Positions 18,205 to 26,490 of a stretch of DNA of 64,000 nucleotides are shown here, piece after piece; position 1 is the first letter of the stretch, and every line of letters starts with the position of its first letter. The position numbers were made by a program, and so were the translations under genes. Location: the NCBI RefSeq assembly GCF_002007215.1, contig NZ_MUHX01000002.1:80845-144844 (forward strand). The letters are read 5' to 3'. The notes beneath the pieces are model-generated. The model was not told the DNA's origin, made no database searches, and saw nothing but the letters and a program-made list of their open reading frames with translations. This stretch comes from Pyramidobacter sp. C12-8 (lineage in GTDB: Bacteria > Synergistota > Synergistia > Synergistales > Dethiosulfovibrionaceae).

Positions 18205-19503
18205 CTACAGCATACCCATCCAATGAGGAAGGGCCGTCGTAATCGAGGGAAACAACGTGATCAGCAACAGCGCAATCAAAGCAGCAAAAAGCTGAGGGAG
18301 GACGTCTGGGACTATATCTTCAATCGACAGGTTGCTGATGCGAGCCCCAACATAGAGATTGACTGCTACAGGAGGCGTGACCTGCCCGATTGCCAAGTTG
18401 ACGGTCATCATGACGCCGAACCAGATGGGATCCCACTGAAAATGAGCGATAATGGGCATCAGAATGGGCAGAAAGATGTAGCAGATCGAAATAGCATCGA
18501 GAAGCATGCCCGCAAAAAGCAAGATCACGTTGATCATGAGCAGGATAATGACGGGGCTGTCAGAAACAGACAGCAGGACCGCCGCAATTTTATCGATCAG
18601 GCCGATAGTGGCTCCAATCCAGCCGTAAAGCCCGGCGCAGGTGACCACGAGCATGACTACGGCGGTCGAGACTACCGTGTCGACGAGAATATCGTAGAAC
18701 ATCTTCCATGACATGGTGCGGTAGACCACCATGCCGACAAACAGGCCGTAGAACACGGCCACAGCTGCGGCTTCGGTCGGAGTGAAAATTCCACCGTACA
18801 CTCCGCCGAGGATAATCACGGGAGTAATAAGTCCCCACAAGGCATCCACGAAGGCCTTCCACACCTCCCTGGAAGCCCCCCGGGGAGCGCCGCGGTAGCC
18901 GCGTTTTACCGATACGAGATAAACGAGAACGCACAGACATCCGGCAACCACCAACCCGGGGAACACGCCGGCAGCAAACAGCGTGCCGATGGACTGCTCC
19001 ATGATATCCCCGTAGACGATGAAGCAAATACTCGGAGGGATGATGATGGCGAGCCCCGCTGCGACCGACACTACGGCCGTCGCAAAAGGTTTGTCGTATC
19101 CGGCGTTGACCATGCCGGGGATAAGGATAAGTCCCAGGGCGGCTACCGTAGCAGGCCCCGATCCCGAAACGGCCCCCCAAAAAGCGGCGACGAGAACGGT
19201 CGCCACTGCAAGTCCGCCGGGCATGTCGCCCACAAGCTGCTTAATCAGGGCGATCAGGCGTTCCGCGATCCCCACCTTCTCCATAATGACGCCAGCCATG
19301 ACGAAGAAAGGGATTGCGAGCAGAGGGAACTTGGCAATGCCTGAAAAGTAGCTGTAGGAAAGCATCTGGTAACCCATATCCCAACCAATGGCGACGACGA
19401 TGGCCGTCATGCCCAAGGAAATGGCGATAGGCACGCCGAGAAGCAGGGGGATGAAGAAAAGGATGACAGTCCAGAGCGCCGAATCCGAAAAGAATTCGCT
19501 CAT
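18205..19503 (-). CDS. dctM: TRAP transporter large permease (DctM family)
   Basis: The ion-coupled membrane subunit that moves the substrate delivered by the DctP receptor. 432 residues, almost entirely hydrophobic, with about a dozen membrane segments and typical DctM stretches such as LLAIPFFVMAGVIMEKVG, AAFWGAVSGSGPATVAALG and FTPTEAAAVAVFYGLFVG. ATG at 19503 (MSEFFSDSALWTV) is chosen for its AAGGGG site; an in-frame upstream extension starts inside the spacer after dctQ. It begins 17 bases after the dctQ stop. It is unusual in lying between the E1 and E2 genes of a dehydrogenase complex. Confidence 0.93.
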   Translation of the reverse strand: MSEFFSDSALWTVILFFIPLLLGVPIAISLGMTAIVVAIGWDMGYQMLSYSYFSGIAKFPLLAIPFFVMAGVIMEKVGIAERLIALIKQLVGDMPGGLAVATVLVAAFWGAVSGSGPATVAALGLILIPGMVNAGYDKPFATAVVSVAAGLAIIIPPSICFIVYGDIMEQSIGTLFAAGVFPGLVVAGCLCVLVYLVSVKRGYRGAPRGASREVWKAFVDALWGLITPVIILGGVYGGIFTPTEAAAVAVFYGLFVGMVVYRTMSWKMFYDILVDTVVSTAVVMLVVTCAGLYGWIGATIGLIDKIAAVLLSVSDSPVIILLMINVILLFAGMLLDAISICYIFLPILMPIIAHFQWDPIWFGVMMTVNLAIGQVTPPVAVNLYVGARISNLSIEDIVPDVLPQLFAALIALLLITLFPSITTALPHWMGML

Positions 19504-19519
19504 AAGAATCGCCCCTTTC

Positions 19520-19990
19520 TCAATATCTGCCCTGCGCGACGAAATCACGCGCAGCCTGCGAAAATCTAATCAAAATAATGACAGAAAAGAAGGGGACCGC
19601 AGCAGAATACACGGCCGATGGGATAGCGAGCGACTCTGTGACAGATCCGAGTTCAATCTCATCTATCACCTGAGAGGTTCCGAGCCACGTCAGCAGACCG
19701 AAGAAGACCACCGTCAGAAAGCAGGAAAAGCAGAAACAAATCTTGCGAACTTTCTTCGGTAGATGATTATATACAAAGGTCATGGCTAGATTCGCATTCT
19801 GGCGGAAGGCCAAGGATGTTCCCGCCATCACGAGCCACACGAAGAGGTTAACCGTCACTTCCTCGGTAAACGAAAGCGGATAAACAATAACATAGCGAGT
19901 CATCACGTTTACGAAGGTGATCGAAACCATTATAAAAAGGACAACCGCGCCCACGATCTCTTCAAAGTAGGCGAAGAATTTTTTCAACAT
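19520..19990 (-). CDS. dctQ: TRAP transporter small permease (DctQ family)
   Basis: The small membrane partner of DctM, 156 residues with four predicted helices (VGAVVLFIMVSITFVNVMTR, VNLFVWLVMAGTSLAF, ICFCFSCFLTVVFFGLLTW, AAVPFFSVIILIRF). FxxxLxWxGT-like residues are kept in FGLLTWLGTS. ATG at 19990 follows AAAGGAG. It lies between dctP and dctM; the gap to dctP holds a strong hairpin that may lower permease expression relative to the receptor. Confidence 0.9.
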   Translation of the reverse strand: MLKKFFAYFEEIVGAVVLFIMVSITFVNVMTRYVIVYPLSFTEEVTVNLFVWLVMAGTSLAFRQNANLAMTFVYNHLPKKVRKICFCFSCFLTVVFFGLLTWLGTSQVIDEIELGSVTESLAIPSAVYSAAVPFFSVIILIRFSQAARDFVAQGRY

Positions 19991-20063
19991 AACGCTGCTC
20001 CTTTCACGTTGAAAGTGTACCGGAACAGAAAAGTTGCGCTGTCGAGAAAACGCTCAGTTAAGT

Positions 20064-20087
20064 GGGGAGCGCTTTTGCGCGCTCCCC
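20064..20087. other. Intercistronic hairpin between dctP and dctQ
   Basis: A perfect 9-bp stem GGGGAGCGC/GCGCTCCCC with a six-base loop lies in the 121-base gap after dctP. No U-tract follows on the minus strand, so it is more likely an mRNA-stabilising or partial-attenuation element that favours the receptor than a full terminator. Confidence 0.65.
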
Positions 20088-20111
20088 TTTCTGTATGAAA
20101 TACCGAGAGAA

Positions 20112-21182
20112 CTACTTCTTGGCGACGGCGGCCATATCTGCGACTGCCTGATCCATGATCTGAGGGAACTTGCTGTACCACTCGTCGCGAACCGGCTTTG
20201 CCAGAGCGGCGAAGGCGGCGGTCTGCTCCGGAGTCAGCTTGGTGACGACCATTCCGACCTTGGCGAGTTCTTTATACCAGTCGGTAACTTCGGGCAACTT
20301 GTTCATCTTGGCAAGGTAATCATAGGCCCAGCCGTCGTCAAGGCCAATCCGGGCAAGGGCAATCTGGAATTTCGCGGCTTCCTTGGCCGCCTCCTCGATG
20401 ATTGCCTGATCTTCCTTAGTGAAGGACTTCCAGACGCCAGGGTTCACCGAGAACAATGTGGGATCAATTACACAGTGCCAGTCTAGCATGTACTTGTTGT
20501 ACTCGTAGACTTTTACGGGGTAGAAGGTGTTGATTGGGTTCTCCTGGCCGTCGACGACGCCCTGCTGCAGGGCGGTCATCGTGTCGGACCAGTTCATGGC
20601 GATGGGATTGGCTCCCATAGCTTTGTAGGTGTCGAGGAACAGTTTGGAGCCAACGACGCGGAGTTTCAACCCTTTGAAATCCTCCGGGGTGTGGATCTCC
20701 CTTTTCGAGTTGGTTAACTCGCGGAATCCGTTTTCGCCGTAAGCGAGAACTTTAACGCCCTTGAGTTCCACGGCAGTCTTGATCATGGCGCCGCTTTTGC
20801 CGCCTGTGATGGCGTCCATCGCGGCATAGCGATCGGGCTGCTCCGCCACGAAGAAGGGCATAGCGAAAAGATTCAGCTCCACCACCTGAGGAGACCAGTT
20901 GATCGAGGACTGACAGGCAAAGTCGATAGCCCCGTTGCGGATCATCATAAAGGCGTTGGTCTGCTTGCCGGTAGTCAACTGAGCGTTGGGATAGACCTTA
21001 ATGTTGACGCGCCCGTCCGTCCTGGTACGAACCAGATCCGCAAAGTATTGCGCTCCCTGCCCCCAGGCGGTGGTAATGCTGGGAACGATATCAAGTTTGT
21101 ACTCGCTTTTGTAGGCTGCCATAGCAGGAACGGTAATGCCAACAGCCAGGAGTGCCAACAACACTGCTGCAAACTTTTTCAT
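20112..21182 (-). CDS. dctP: TRAP transporter substrate-binding protein (DctP family)
   Basis: Periplasmic receptor, 356 residues. A Sec signal (MKKFAAVLLALLAVGITVPAMA, cleavage near residue 22-23) is followed by the DctP fold with the usual region QLTTGKQTNAFMMIRNGAIDFA and the helix segment KLRVVGSKLFLDTYKAMGANP, where a conserved Arg normally binds a carboxylate. A carboxylic-acid substrate is therefore likely, but which acid is unknown. ATG at 21182 has GGAGGG seven bases upstream. Its position between E1 beta and the permeases suggests that the imported substrate, or its product, feeds the dehydrogenase. Confidence 0.93.
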   Translation of the reverse strand: MKKFAAVLLALLAVGITVPAMAAYKSEYKLDIVPSITTAWGQGAQYFADLVRTRTDGRVNIKVYPNAQLTTGKQTNAFMMIRNGAIDFACQSSINWSPQVVELNLFAMPFFVAEQPDRYAAMDAITGGKSGAMIKTAVELKGVKVLAYGENGFRELTNSKREIHTPEDFKGLKLRVVGSKLFLDTYKAMGANPIAMNWSDTMTALQQGVVDGQENPINTFYPVKVYEYNKYMLDWHCVIDPTLFSVNPGVWKSFTKEDQAIIEEAAKEAAKFQIALARIGLDDGWAYDYLAKMNKLPEVTDWYKELAKVGMVVTKLTPEQTAAFAALAKPVRDEWYSKFPQIMDQAVADMAAVAKK

Positions 21183-21331
21183 AAAATACCCTCCTCACAT
21201 TATTTTGAGCATGGATTAAGCTCTCAAAAGAGCTTGAAAACGCCTTGCAATACTCGGAACATTGCATCCATTTACTTAAGCATGCCAGTGATCATAATAA
21301 AAATCACTTTCACGCTATGTCTCTAAGAACA

Positions 21332-22309
21332 CTAGAACATTTTCCTGATGCCAGCCACGATCTTCTCCGGCGAAAGGCGGTAGGCCTGCTCCAGCGTGCG
21401 AGCGAACGGAACCGGAGTAAAGGGAGCTCCGAAACGAAGGATCGGCGCGTCAAGCATTCCGATGGCTTCTTCAGCAACGGTAGCGGCGATTTCACCGCCA
21501 AAACCGCCATGCTTCACAGCTTCATGGACAATACAGAGGCGACTAGTCTTCGTAACGGACTCAAGAACCATTTCCTTATCCCAGGGAACGATCGTACGAA
21601 GGTCGATCAACTCAACGCTGATACCTTCCTTTTCTGCCAGTTTAACGACTTCCTGGCACGTAGTGTGCAAACAGTGAGACCAAGAAACCACCGTCACATC
21701 CGTACCGACTTTATCAATTCGGCCTTTGCCAATAGGAACGTAAAAATCGCTGTCTTCCGGGACTTCGCCTTTGGTGCTGAAGAGGGCTTTGTGCTCAAAG
21801 TAGATAACGGGGTTGTCATCACGAATCGCAGATTTCAAGAGTCCTTTCGCATCGGCGGGATTGGAGGGGGAAACAATCTTCAACCCAGGAATATGTGCAA
21901 AAATCCCCTCAACCATTTGAGAATGCTGTGCGGCAGCCTGGCTGATCAATCCATCAGGAGCGCGGAGGACCATGGGAACAGTCTTTTGAGCTCCGAACAT
22001 GTAATGAACTTTAGCCATTTGGTTGAACACCTCGTCGCCGCAGACGAGCATAAAATCGGCAAAATGCATATCGGCAACGGGACGCATACCCGCAAGAGCA
22101 GCCCCGACGGCAGCACCGACGATCGCCGTTTCACTGATCGGCGTGTCGCGGACTCTATCGGTGCCGAAGCGTCCCGGGAGTTCCTTGAATTGGCCGAAAA
22201 TGCCTCCTTGACGGGCGATGTCCTCTCCCATGACGAATACGGAGGGGTCACGCTCCATCTCTTCGATCATGGCCTCTTGAGTTGCCTGAGAAAAAGTGAT
22301 GGTCTTCAT
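21332..22309 (-). CDS. 2-oxoacid/acetoin dehydrogenase E1 component, beta subunit
   Basis: Beta half of the thiamine-diphosphate E1 heterotetramer, 325 residues. Features are FSQATQEAMIEEMERDPSVFVMGEDIARQGGIFGQF, the ThDP-contacting Glu in DTPISETAIVG, and APDGLISQAAAQHSQ with the His normally found at the active site. Sequence style matches AcoB of acetoin dehydrogenase and related pyruvate dehydrogenases. ATG at 22309 follows GGAGG by ten bases. It starts 15 bases after the E1 alpha stop. The exact 2-oxoacid or acetoin specificity cannot be settled from sequence. Confidence 0.92.
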   Translation of the reverse strand: MKTITFSQATQEAMIEEMERDPSVFVMGEDIARQGGIFGQFKELPGRFGTDRVRDTPISETAIVGAAVGAALAGMRPVADMHFADFMLVCGDEVFNQMAKVHYMFGAQKTVPMVLRAPDGLISQAAAQHSQMVEGIFAHIPGLKIVSPSNPADAKGLLKSAIRDDNPVIYFEHKALFSTKGEVPEDSDFYVPIGKGRIDKVGTDVTVVSWSHCLHTTCQEVVKLAEKEGISVELIDLRTIVPWDKEMVLESVTKTSRLCIVHEAVKHGGFGGEIAATVAEEAIGMLDAPILRFGAPFTPVPFARTLEQAYRLSPEKIVAGIRKMF

Positions 22310-22324
22310 GGCTGACGAGCCTCC

Positions 22325-23329
22325 TTATACGTAGAGATCCTCATAAATCGCTTCAGGCGATGGCTCCGGACTTTCCTTGGCAAACTTCAGTGCCTCGGCA
22401 ATTTCCTGTTCCGCCTGCTTATAGACGGCATCGAGATCAGCCTGGGTCAAGGCTCCGGCCTTCAAAACCTTTTCCTCAAAACGGGTGATCGGGTTGTTGG
22501 TCTCGAATTCGTGCTGAACTTCCTCTTTTGTGCGGTATTTCTCGGGGTCACCCACGAAGTGTCCCTTGATTCGATACGTCTTGCACTCCAAGAGGGCGGG
22601 ACCTTTCCCCGCGCGGATATCTGCGACAATGTCCTTCGCGGCCTCATACACAGCTAAAACATCGTTTCCGTCCACAACATAGCCGGGAATGGAGTATCCC
22701 TGGCAACGATCGGCAATGTTTTCTACGGATGTGGTGGTTCTGTAAGGAGTCGTGGAAGCCCACTGGTTCATTTCACAAACGAATAACACTGGCAGCTGCC
22801 AGATGGCCGCCATGTTCAGAGCCTCGTGAAAAGTGCCGCGATTGGAAGCGCCATCGCCGAAGAACACAACGGAAACCTTGTCTTCGCCAGAAAGTTTTGT
22901 GGCCAATCCAGCGCCAACTGCTAAAGTGTAGCCGCCGCCCACAATGCCGTTAGCCCCGAGCATGCCAATGCTAAAATCCGCGATGTGCATAGAACCACCC
23001 TTGCCTTTGCAGTAGCCCGTAGCTTTGCCAAAGATTTCGGCCATCATGCGTTTTAGATCGGCTCCTTTGGCGATTGTATGGCCATGGCCGCGATGGGTAC
23101 TTTCGATGTAATCGCGATTAGTTAGATTTGCCATAATACCAGCAGCAATGGCTTCTTCGCCGATGTAGAGGTGCACGAACCCAGGGATCTCACCCGCAAG
23201 GAAATGAGATTCGACCGTCTGTTCAAAAAGCCGGATGGTTACCATCTTTCCGTAGAGCTCCGTCAACAGTTTTTTGCTATACTTCCTCACAGGAACCGTC
23301 GGTTCCTTATGAATGGCAAGCGCACTCAT
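22325..23329 (-). CDS. 2-oxoacid/acetoin dehydrogenase E1 component, alpha subunit
   Basis: The ThDP-binding half of E1, 334 residues. The cofactor motif starts GDGASNRGTFHEALN and ends with the Asn in CEMNQ. GEEAIAAGI and the THRGHGHTIAKGAD loop are the family's substrate-channel and phosphorylation-loop region. ATG at 23329 (MSALAIHKE) has GGAGG eight bases upstream; an in-frame upstream extension into the gap after gntR is unlikely. Short E1 alpha proteins of this type are found in acetoin dehydrogenase (AcoA) and branched 2-oxoacid complexes. Confidence 0.93.
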   Translation of the reverse strand: MSALAIHKEPTVPVRKYSKKLLTELYGKMVTIRLFEQTVESHFLAGEIPGFVHLYIGEEAIAAGIMANLTNRDYIESTHRGHGHTIAKGADLKRMMAEIFGKATGYCKGKGGSMHIADFSIGMLGANGIVGGGYTLAVGAGLATKLSGEDKVSVVFFGDGASNRGTFHEALNMAAIWQLPVLFVCEMNQWASTTPYRTTTSVENIADRCQGYSIPGYVVDGNDVLAVYEAAKDIVADIRAGKGPALLECKTYRIKGHFVGDPEKYRTKEEVQHEFETNNPITRFEEKVLKAGALTQADLDAVYKQAEQEIAEALKFAKESPEPSPEAIYEDLYV

Positions 23330-23428
23330 CCAAACAACCTCCCTAACGATTTTTTGACTCCTCTCGGTGAAGTGGACTCCATCGCGAGGTGAAGTACCCC
23401 CCTTGAGCCTCTGTTTTCTCACGTTCCA

Positions 23429-24055
23429 TCAGGAAATCAGCACGTGCTTCGCAAAAACCATGTGGGCGTGCATCTGCCGCTTGGCCTCTTCCGAGTCCCC
23501 CTTTCGCAGGGCATCAAGTATTTTCACGTGCCCTTCCAGTGCCTCCAGCATCTGGGGTTTGTTGCGCAAAATGACCCCGCCGGGGGCGAGAAAGCGCTCT
23601 CGAGCGCTTTTAAGCGTATCTCTCAGCAGCTGATTGCCGTAAAGACTTGCCAGATAGTCATGAAATTCCACGTCGCTCTCAAGGAAAGCCGACGAATTGC
23701 CGGCGGCTGCGAGCCCCTCCTGAGAATCGACCATCGCCTGCAGCTTCGCGCATTGTTCGCCGCTCAGAGGAAGACTGAGATTCTGAATGACGAACTCCTC
23801 CACAGCCATACGTAACTCCACGATCTCCACAGCTTCGACTATCGAGATCTCGTTGACCATAGAACCTTTATGCGAAAATCCCTTCATGAATCCCTCCATA
23901 ACTAGCCTCTGAAGAGCTTCACGTACAGGAGTTCGGCTCATGCCAAGCTCATCGCCGAGACTTTTCTCCGAAGGGGTGGATTCCGACGTTAAATCTCCTT
24001 GAAGAATCATTTCTTTGATTCTTTTGTACGCAATATCCCTTTTTGTAGTGAGCAA
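23429..24055 (-). CDS. GntR-family transcriptional regulator (FadR/FCD subfamily)
   Basis: A 208-residue DNA-binding regulator. The N-terminal winged helix includes TPSEKSLGDELGMSRTPVREALQRLVMEGF (about 27-56); the C-terminal all-helical FCD domain carries probable metal or ligand residues in EFHDYLASLYGN and EGHVKILDAL. FCD regulators usually sense organic acids, in keeping with the TRAP importer downstream. TTG at 24055 is the start, with AAGGAGG seven bases before it. It is the first gene of the run, with a strong promoter and a palindrome just downstream of the predicted transcript start, so autoregulation is likely. Which effector it binds is unknown. Confidence 0.88.
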   Translation of the reverse strand: MLTTKRDIAYKRIKEMILQGDLTSESTPSEKSLGDELGMSRTPVREALQRLVMEGFMKGFSHKGSMVNEISIVEAVEIVELRMAVEEFVIQNLSLPLSGEQCAKLQAMVDSQEGLAAAGNSSAFLESDVEFHDYLASLYGNQLLRDTLKSARERFLAPGGVILRNKPQMLEALEGHVKILDALRKGDSEEAKRQMHAHMVFAKHVLIS

Positions 24056-24147
24056 TATTTCCCCTCCTTCAATGGTGTGGCATAACGTAAAATCTCCTTA
24101 TTTAAAGAACGACTTCCCATTTACGTGAGTGGAGCATCATAAAATTC

Positions 24148-24182
24148 CGGTAGTATTTTTGCAGTATACCAAGAAAATACCG
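24148..24182. promoter_or_regulatory. Palindromic candidate operator for the GntR regulator
   Basis: Outer arms CGGTAGTATTTT (24148) and AAAATACCG (24174) are complementary apart from one inserted base, and the centre contains GTATAC (24164-24169). It covers the region just downstream of the predicted start of transcription (about 24188), a classic repressor position. FCD regulators often bind T-G-G-T-A-T-A-C-C-A-like sites. Assignment to this regulator is inference. Confidence 0.5.
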
Positions 24183-24194
24183 CTTTATGTTTGA

Positions 24195-24223
24195 ATAATA
24201 TCAAAATTACCACTCTTTGTCAA
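24195..24223 (-). promoter_or_regulatory. Promoter of the gntR-dehydrogenase-TRAP operon
   Basis: On the minus strand TTGACA (24223-24218) is separated by exactly 17 bases from TATTAT (24200-24195), a near-consensus housekeeping promoter. Transcription would start near 24188, about 130 bases before the gntR start codon. Confidence 0.75.
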
Positions 24224-24510
24224 ATACAATAATTAACATGTATAAAAATGATGGTTCTTTTCTTAAACTCACCATTTCACGAGGATCTGACAAATAGATA
24301 ACGCACATTGCAAATAAAAAACTAATTAAAAAGCGCCGCGTTTACACACAGTCGTGTTACAAAAAACACATGACACGTAACCCTATACAGTTTTCAACAC
24401 ATCTTTTGCCGCAGAGCAAATTCTTCATCGCTCACCATAAAAAGACTGTTGGGGCGTCTGCCCCAAAAACGACATTATACCGATTTCTCACTAAAGGATT
24501 GAACTTTGCG

Positions 24511-24595
24511 GCGCTCCGAGGGAAAACAACAAAGCGAGCTGCGCAGACCGTACAGCGGTCGAGGCAGTCCGATCGGTTGGACTGTCTCGGGGCCC
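24511..24595. repeat. Structured intergenic repeat, copy C
   Basis: The outer arm GCGCTCCGAG can pair with CTCGGGGC (24586). Hairpin 1 is GACCGT-ACA-GCGGTC (24546-24560), with a T-G wobble where copy A has C-G. Hairpin 2 is CAGTCC/GGACTG (24565-24584) with an eight-base loop. It shares AAAGCGAGCTGCGCAGAC with copy B. Confidence 0.8.
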
Positions 24596-24652
24596 CTCGT
24601 AATTCGGTCTTTCGCCCGAGAAAGAGCATGAGACAGACTCTTTTCGTTCACA

Positions 24653-24686
24653 AAAAAAATCTTCCTCCGAAGAGGAAGATTTTTTT
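24653..24686 (-). terminator. Rho-independent terminator of cstA
   Basis: A perfect 15-bp stem (AATCTTCCTC/GAGGAAGATT plus flanking A/T pairs) with a four-base loop, followed on the minus strand by a run of T. It lies 25 bases after the cstA stop. Confidence 0.85.
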
Positions 24687-24711
24687 CGTACCGTTTAAAT
24701 TCTAAATTGCA

Positions 24712-26370
24712 TCAGGCGCTTTGTTTTTCGCTGGAATGCATGGTCCTGATTCCCGCGATGGACATGGCGATCCCCAGAACGATGAGGATAACCGCCAAGC
24801 AGGAAAGCAGATAGTTGGGCTGAGCGACCGCGAACCGCTCCTTCACCTCGATGATCAGCGAGAAGACCGTCGTTACAAGCATGAACCAGAAGGGAGCATA
24901 CACAAAAGTATGCTTCTTTTTGAGGCCAAGCTTGACCCAGGCCGCGATGCTCAGAAGGCTCAGAGCGGCGACCATTTGGTTGGCGGCGCCGAAAATCGGC
25001 CAGATCGCCAGCCACGCCGCGATCACCTTGCCGCTCACATCGTGAGTCTTGGTGTAGACCAGGCAAAGAGCGAGGACGATAACGAAAATCGTCGCAGGAT
25101 ACATGCTGACTTTGCCGCCGGTAATCTCCTGGACTTGATAGCGGGCCAGACGAGTCGCCGTATCAAGAGAAGTCAGCAGGAAGCTGTTGATGGCAATGGC
25201 GCCCAAACGGGCACCGAACGTGGCGTCAAGTCCCACAAGCGTCGAGAACTTACCGAAACCCAACGAGAAAATCTGCACGGGAGAAAGTCCCTTTGCGCCT
25301 TCAAGGCCAAGCACCATCAGCGTACCGATGGAGATGACGGCCACCAGACCTTCGATCAGCATGGCGCCGTAGCCGACAAGAACGGCATCCTTCTCCTTGC
25401 GGAGCTGCTTGGACGTCGTGCCGCTGCCGACGAGGCTATGGAAACCGGAAATGGCGCCGCAGGCAACCAGGACGAACATGGCAGGCCACATGGCGCTGGA
25501 AGAGAAACCGAAGTAGCGGACGTTGGCAGCCACTACGGAAACGGTCTTGGAATCAAGCGCACTGCCGGCGAACATGCCGTACGCGCCGATGGCCACGGCA
25601 AAATACAGGAAGTAAGAGGCAAGGTAATCGCGGGGCTGAAGGAGCATCCACACCGGCAGGATGGAAGCAAAGAAAATATAAACGCCGAGGAACGCGTTCC
25701 AGAAGTTGATGTCATGGGCAAAAACGGTGTTGATCAGCCAAGGGGCCGTCTCGGCGTTCACCTTGACGCAGCCGCCGACGATCAAAGCGAGCATGACGAT
25801 CGTGACAACCCAGAGAGGAACATGCCAGCGATAAATCATGAAGCCGGCGATAATCGCCAATATGATATAAAGAGAGCTGACAAACGCAACGACAGGATCA
25901 GCCGCAAACGTGCCGGCGGACATGACCAGGAAGACGGCGACGACAAGGATCAGCGTGAGGATGGTAAAACTCAGGAAAAGGAATTTCCCCGTTTTGCCGA
26001 TCCATTTTTCAACGACCGCGCCGATCGACTGGCCGTCGTGGCGAAGAGAAGCAACCAGGGCGCCCATGTCGTGAGGTCCGCCGAGGAAGGTCGAACCGAT
26101 GACGCACCATAAAATCGTAGGCAGCCAGCCAAACTTCATGGCTGCGGCGATGGGCCCCGTGATGGGTCCAGCGCCGGCAATCGAAGCAAAGTGGTGCCCC
26201 AGCAAGACGGCCGGATGGGCAGGACAATAGTCGATCCCATCTTCGAACTTGACAGCAGGAGTCTCGTTCGTGTCGGAAAGGCCGTACACATTCGCCATAA
26301 AGCGCCCATAAACGATGTAGCCGATGATAAATATGACAGCAGAAATACCAAACATCATTGGGAACAGCAT
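24712..26370 (-). CDS. cstA: Carbon starvation protein CstA family peptide/pyruvate transporter
   Basis: An integral membrane transporter of 552 residues with about 15 helices. Family landmarks are HHFASIAGAGPITGPIAA (about 60), GGPHDMGALVASLRHDGQSIG and GFHSLVGSGTTSKQL. CstA/BtsT proteins import peptides or pyruvate, often during nutrient limitation. ATG at 26370 (MLFPMMFGISAV) has GGAGGTG eight bases upstream and is preferred to an ATG seven codons earlier. It stands alone with its own terminator. The first of the two usual CstA domains is complete, and the C-terminal part is shorter than in the E. coli protein of about 700 residues. Confidence 0.92.
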   Translation of the reverse strand: MLFPMMFGISAVIFIIGYIVYGRFMANVYGLSDTNETPAVKFEDGIDYCPAHPAVLLGHHFASIAGAGPITGPIAAAMKFGWLPTILWCVIGSTFLGGPHDMGALVASLRHDGQSIGAVVEKWIGKTGKFLFLSFTILTLILVVAVFLVMSAGTFAADPVVAFVSSLYIILAIIAGFMIYRWHVPLWVVTIVMLALIVGGCVKVNAETAPWLINTVFAHDINFWNAFLGVYIFFASILPVWMLLQPRDYLASYFLYFAVAIGAYGMFAGSALDSKTVSVVAANVRYFGFSSSAMWPAMFVLVACGAISGFHSLVGSGTTSKQLRKEKDAVLVGYGAMLIEGLVAVISIGTLMVLGLEGAKGLSPVQIFSLGFGKFSTLVGLDATFGARLGAIAINSFLLTSLDTATRLARYQVQEITGGKVSMYPATIFVIVLALCLVYTKTHDVSGKVIAAWLAIWPIFGAANQMVAALSLLSIAAWVKLGLKKKHTFVYAPFWFMLVTTVFSLIIEVKERFAVAQPNYLLSCLAVILIVLGIAMSIAGIRTMHSSEKQSA

Positions 26371-26490
26371 ATAAAACACACCTCCATACAATTTTTGCGC
26401 CCTTTCGTCTTGGGCGTTTTTCTATCGTGAACCGGGAGGACCTGCTTCCCCACCGGCACTCACCCCATGAGATTCCGTCGCCCCTGTGTT

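Larger units (their letters stand above)
24056..24711. other. 656-base AT-rich intergenic region
   Basis: No gene is seen. From the gntR side outward it holds the candidate operator, the strong minus-strand promoter, an AT-rich stretch with no recognised element (about 24225-24420), repeat copy C and the cstA terminator. Plus-strand reading frames here give no recognisable protein. Confidence 0.65.

Noticed and set aside
21183..21331. Possible separate promoter for dctP (TTGAGA-17-AATAAT on the minus strand)
   Set aside because: The predicted start would fall within the dctP ribosome site, so it is probably coincidental.
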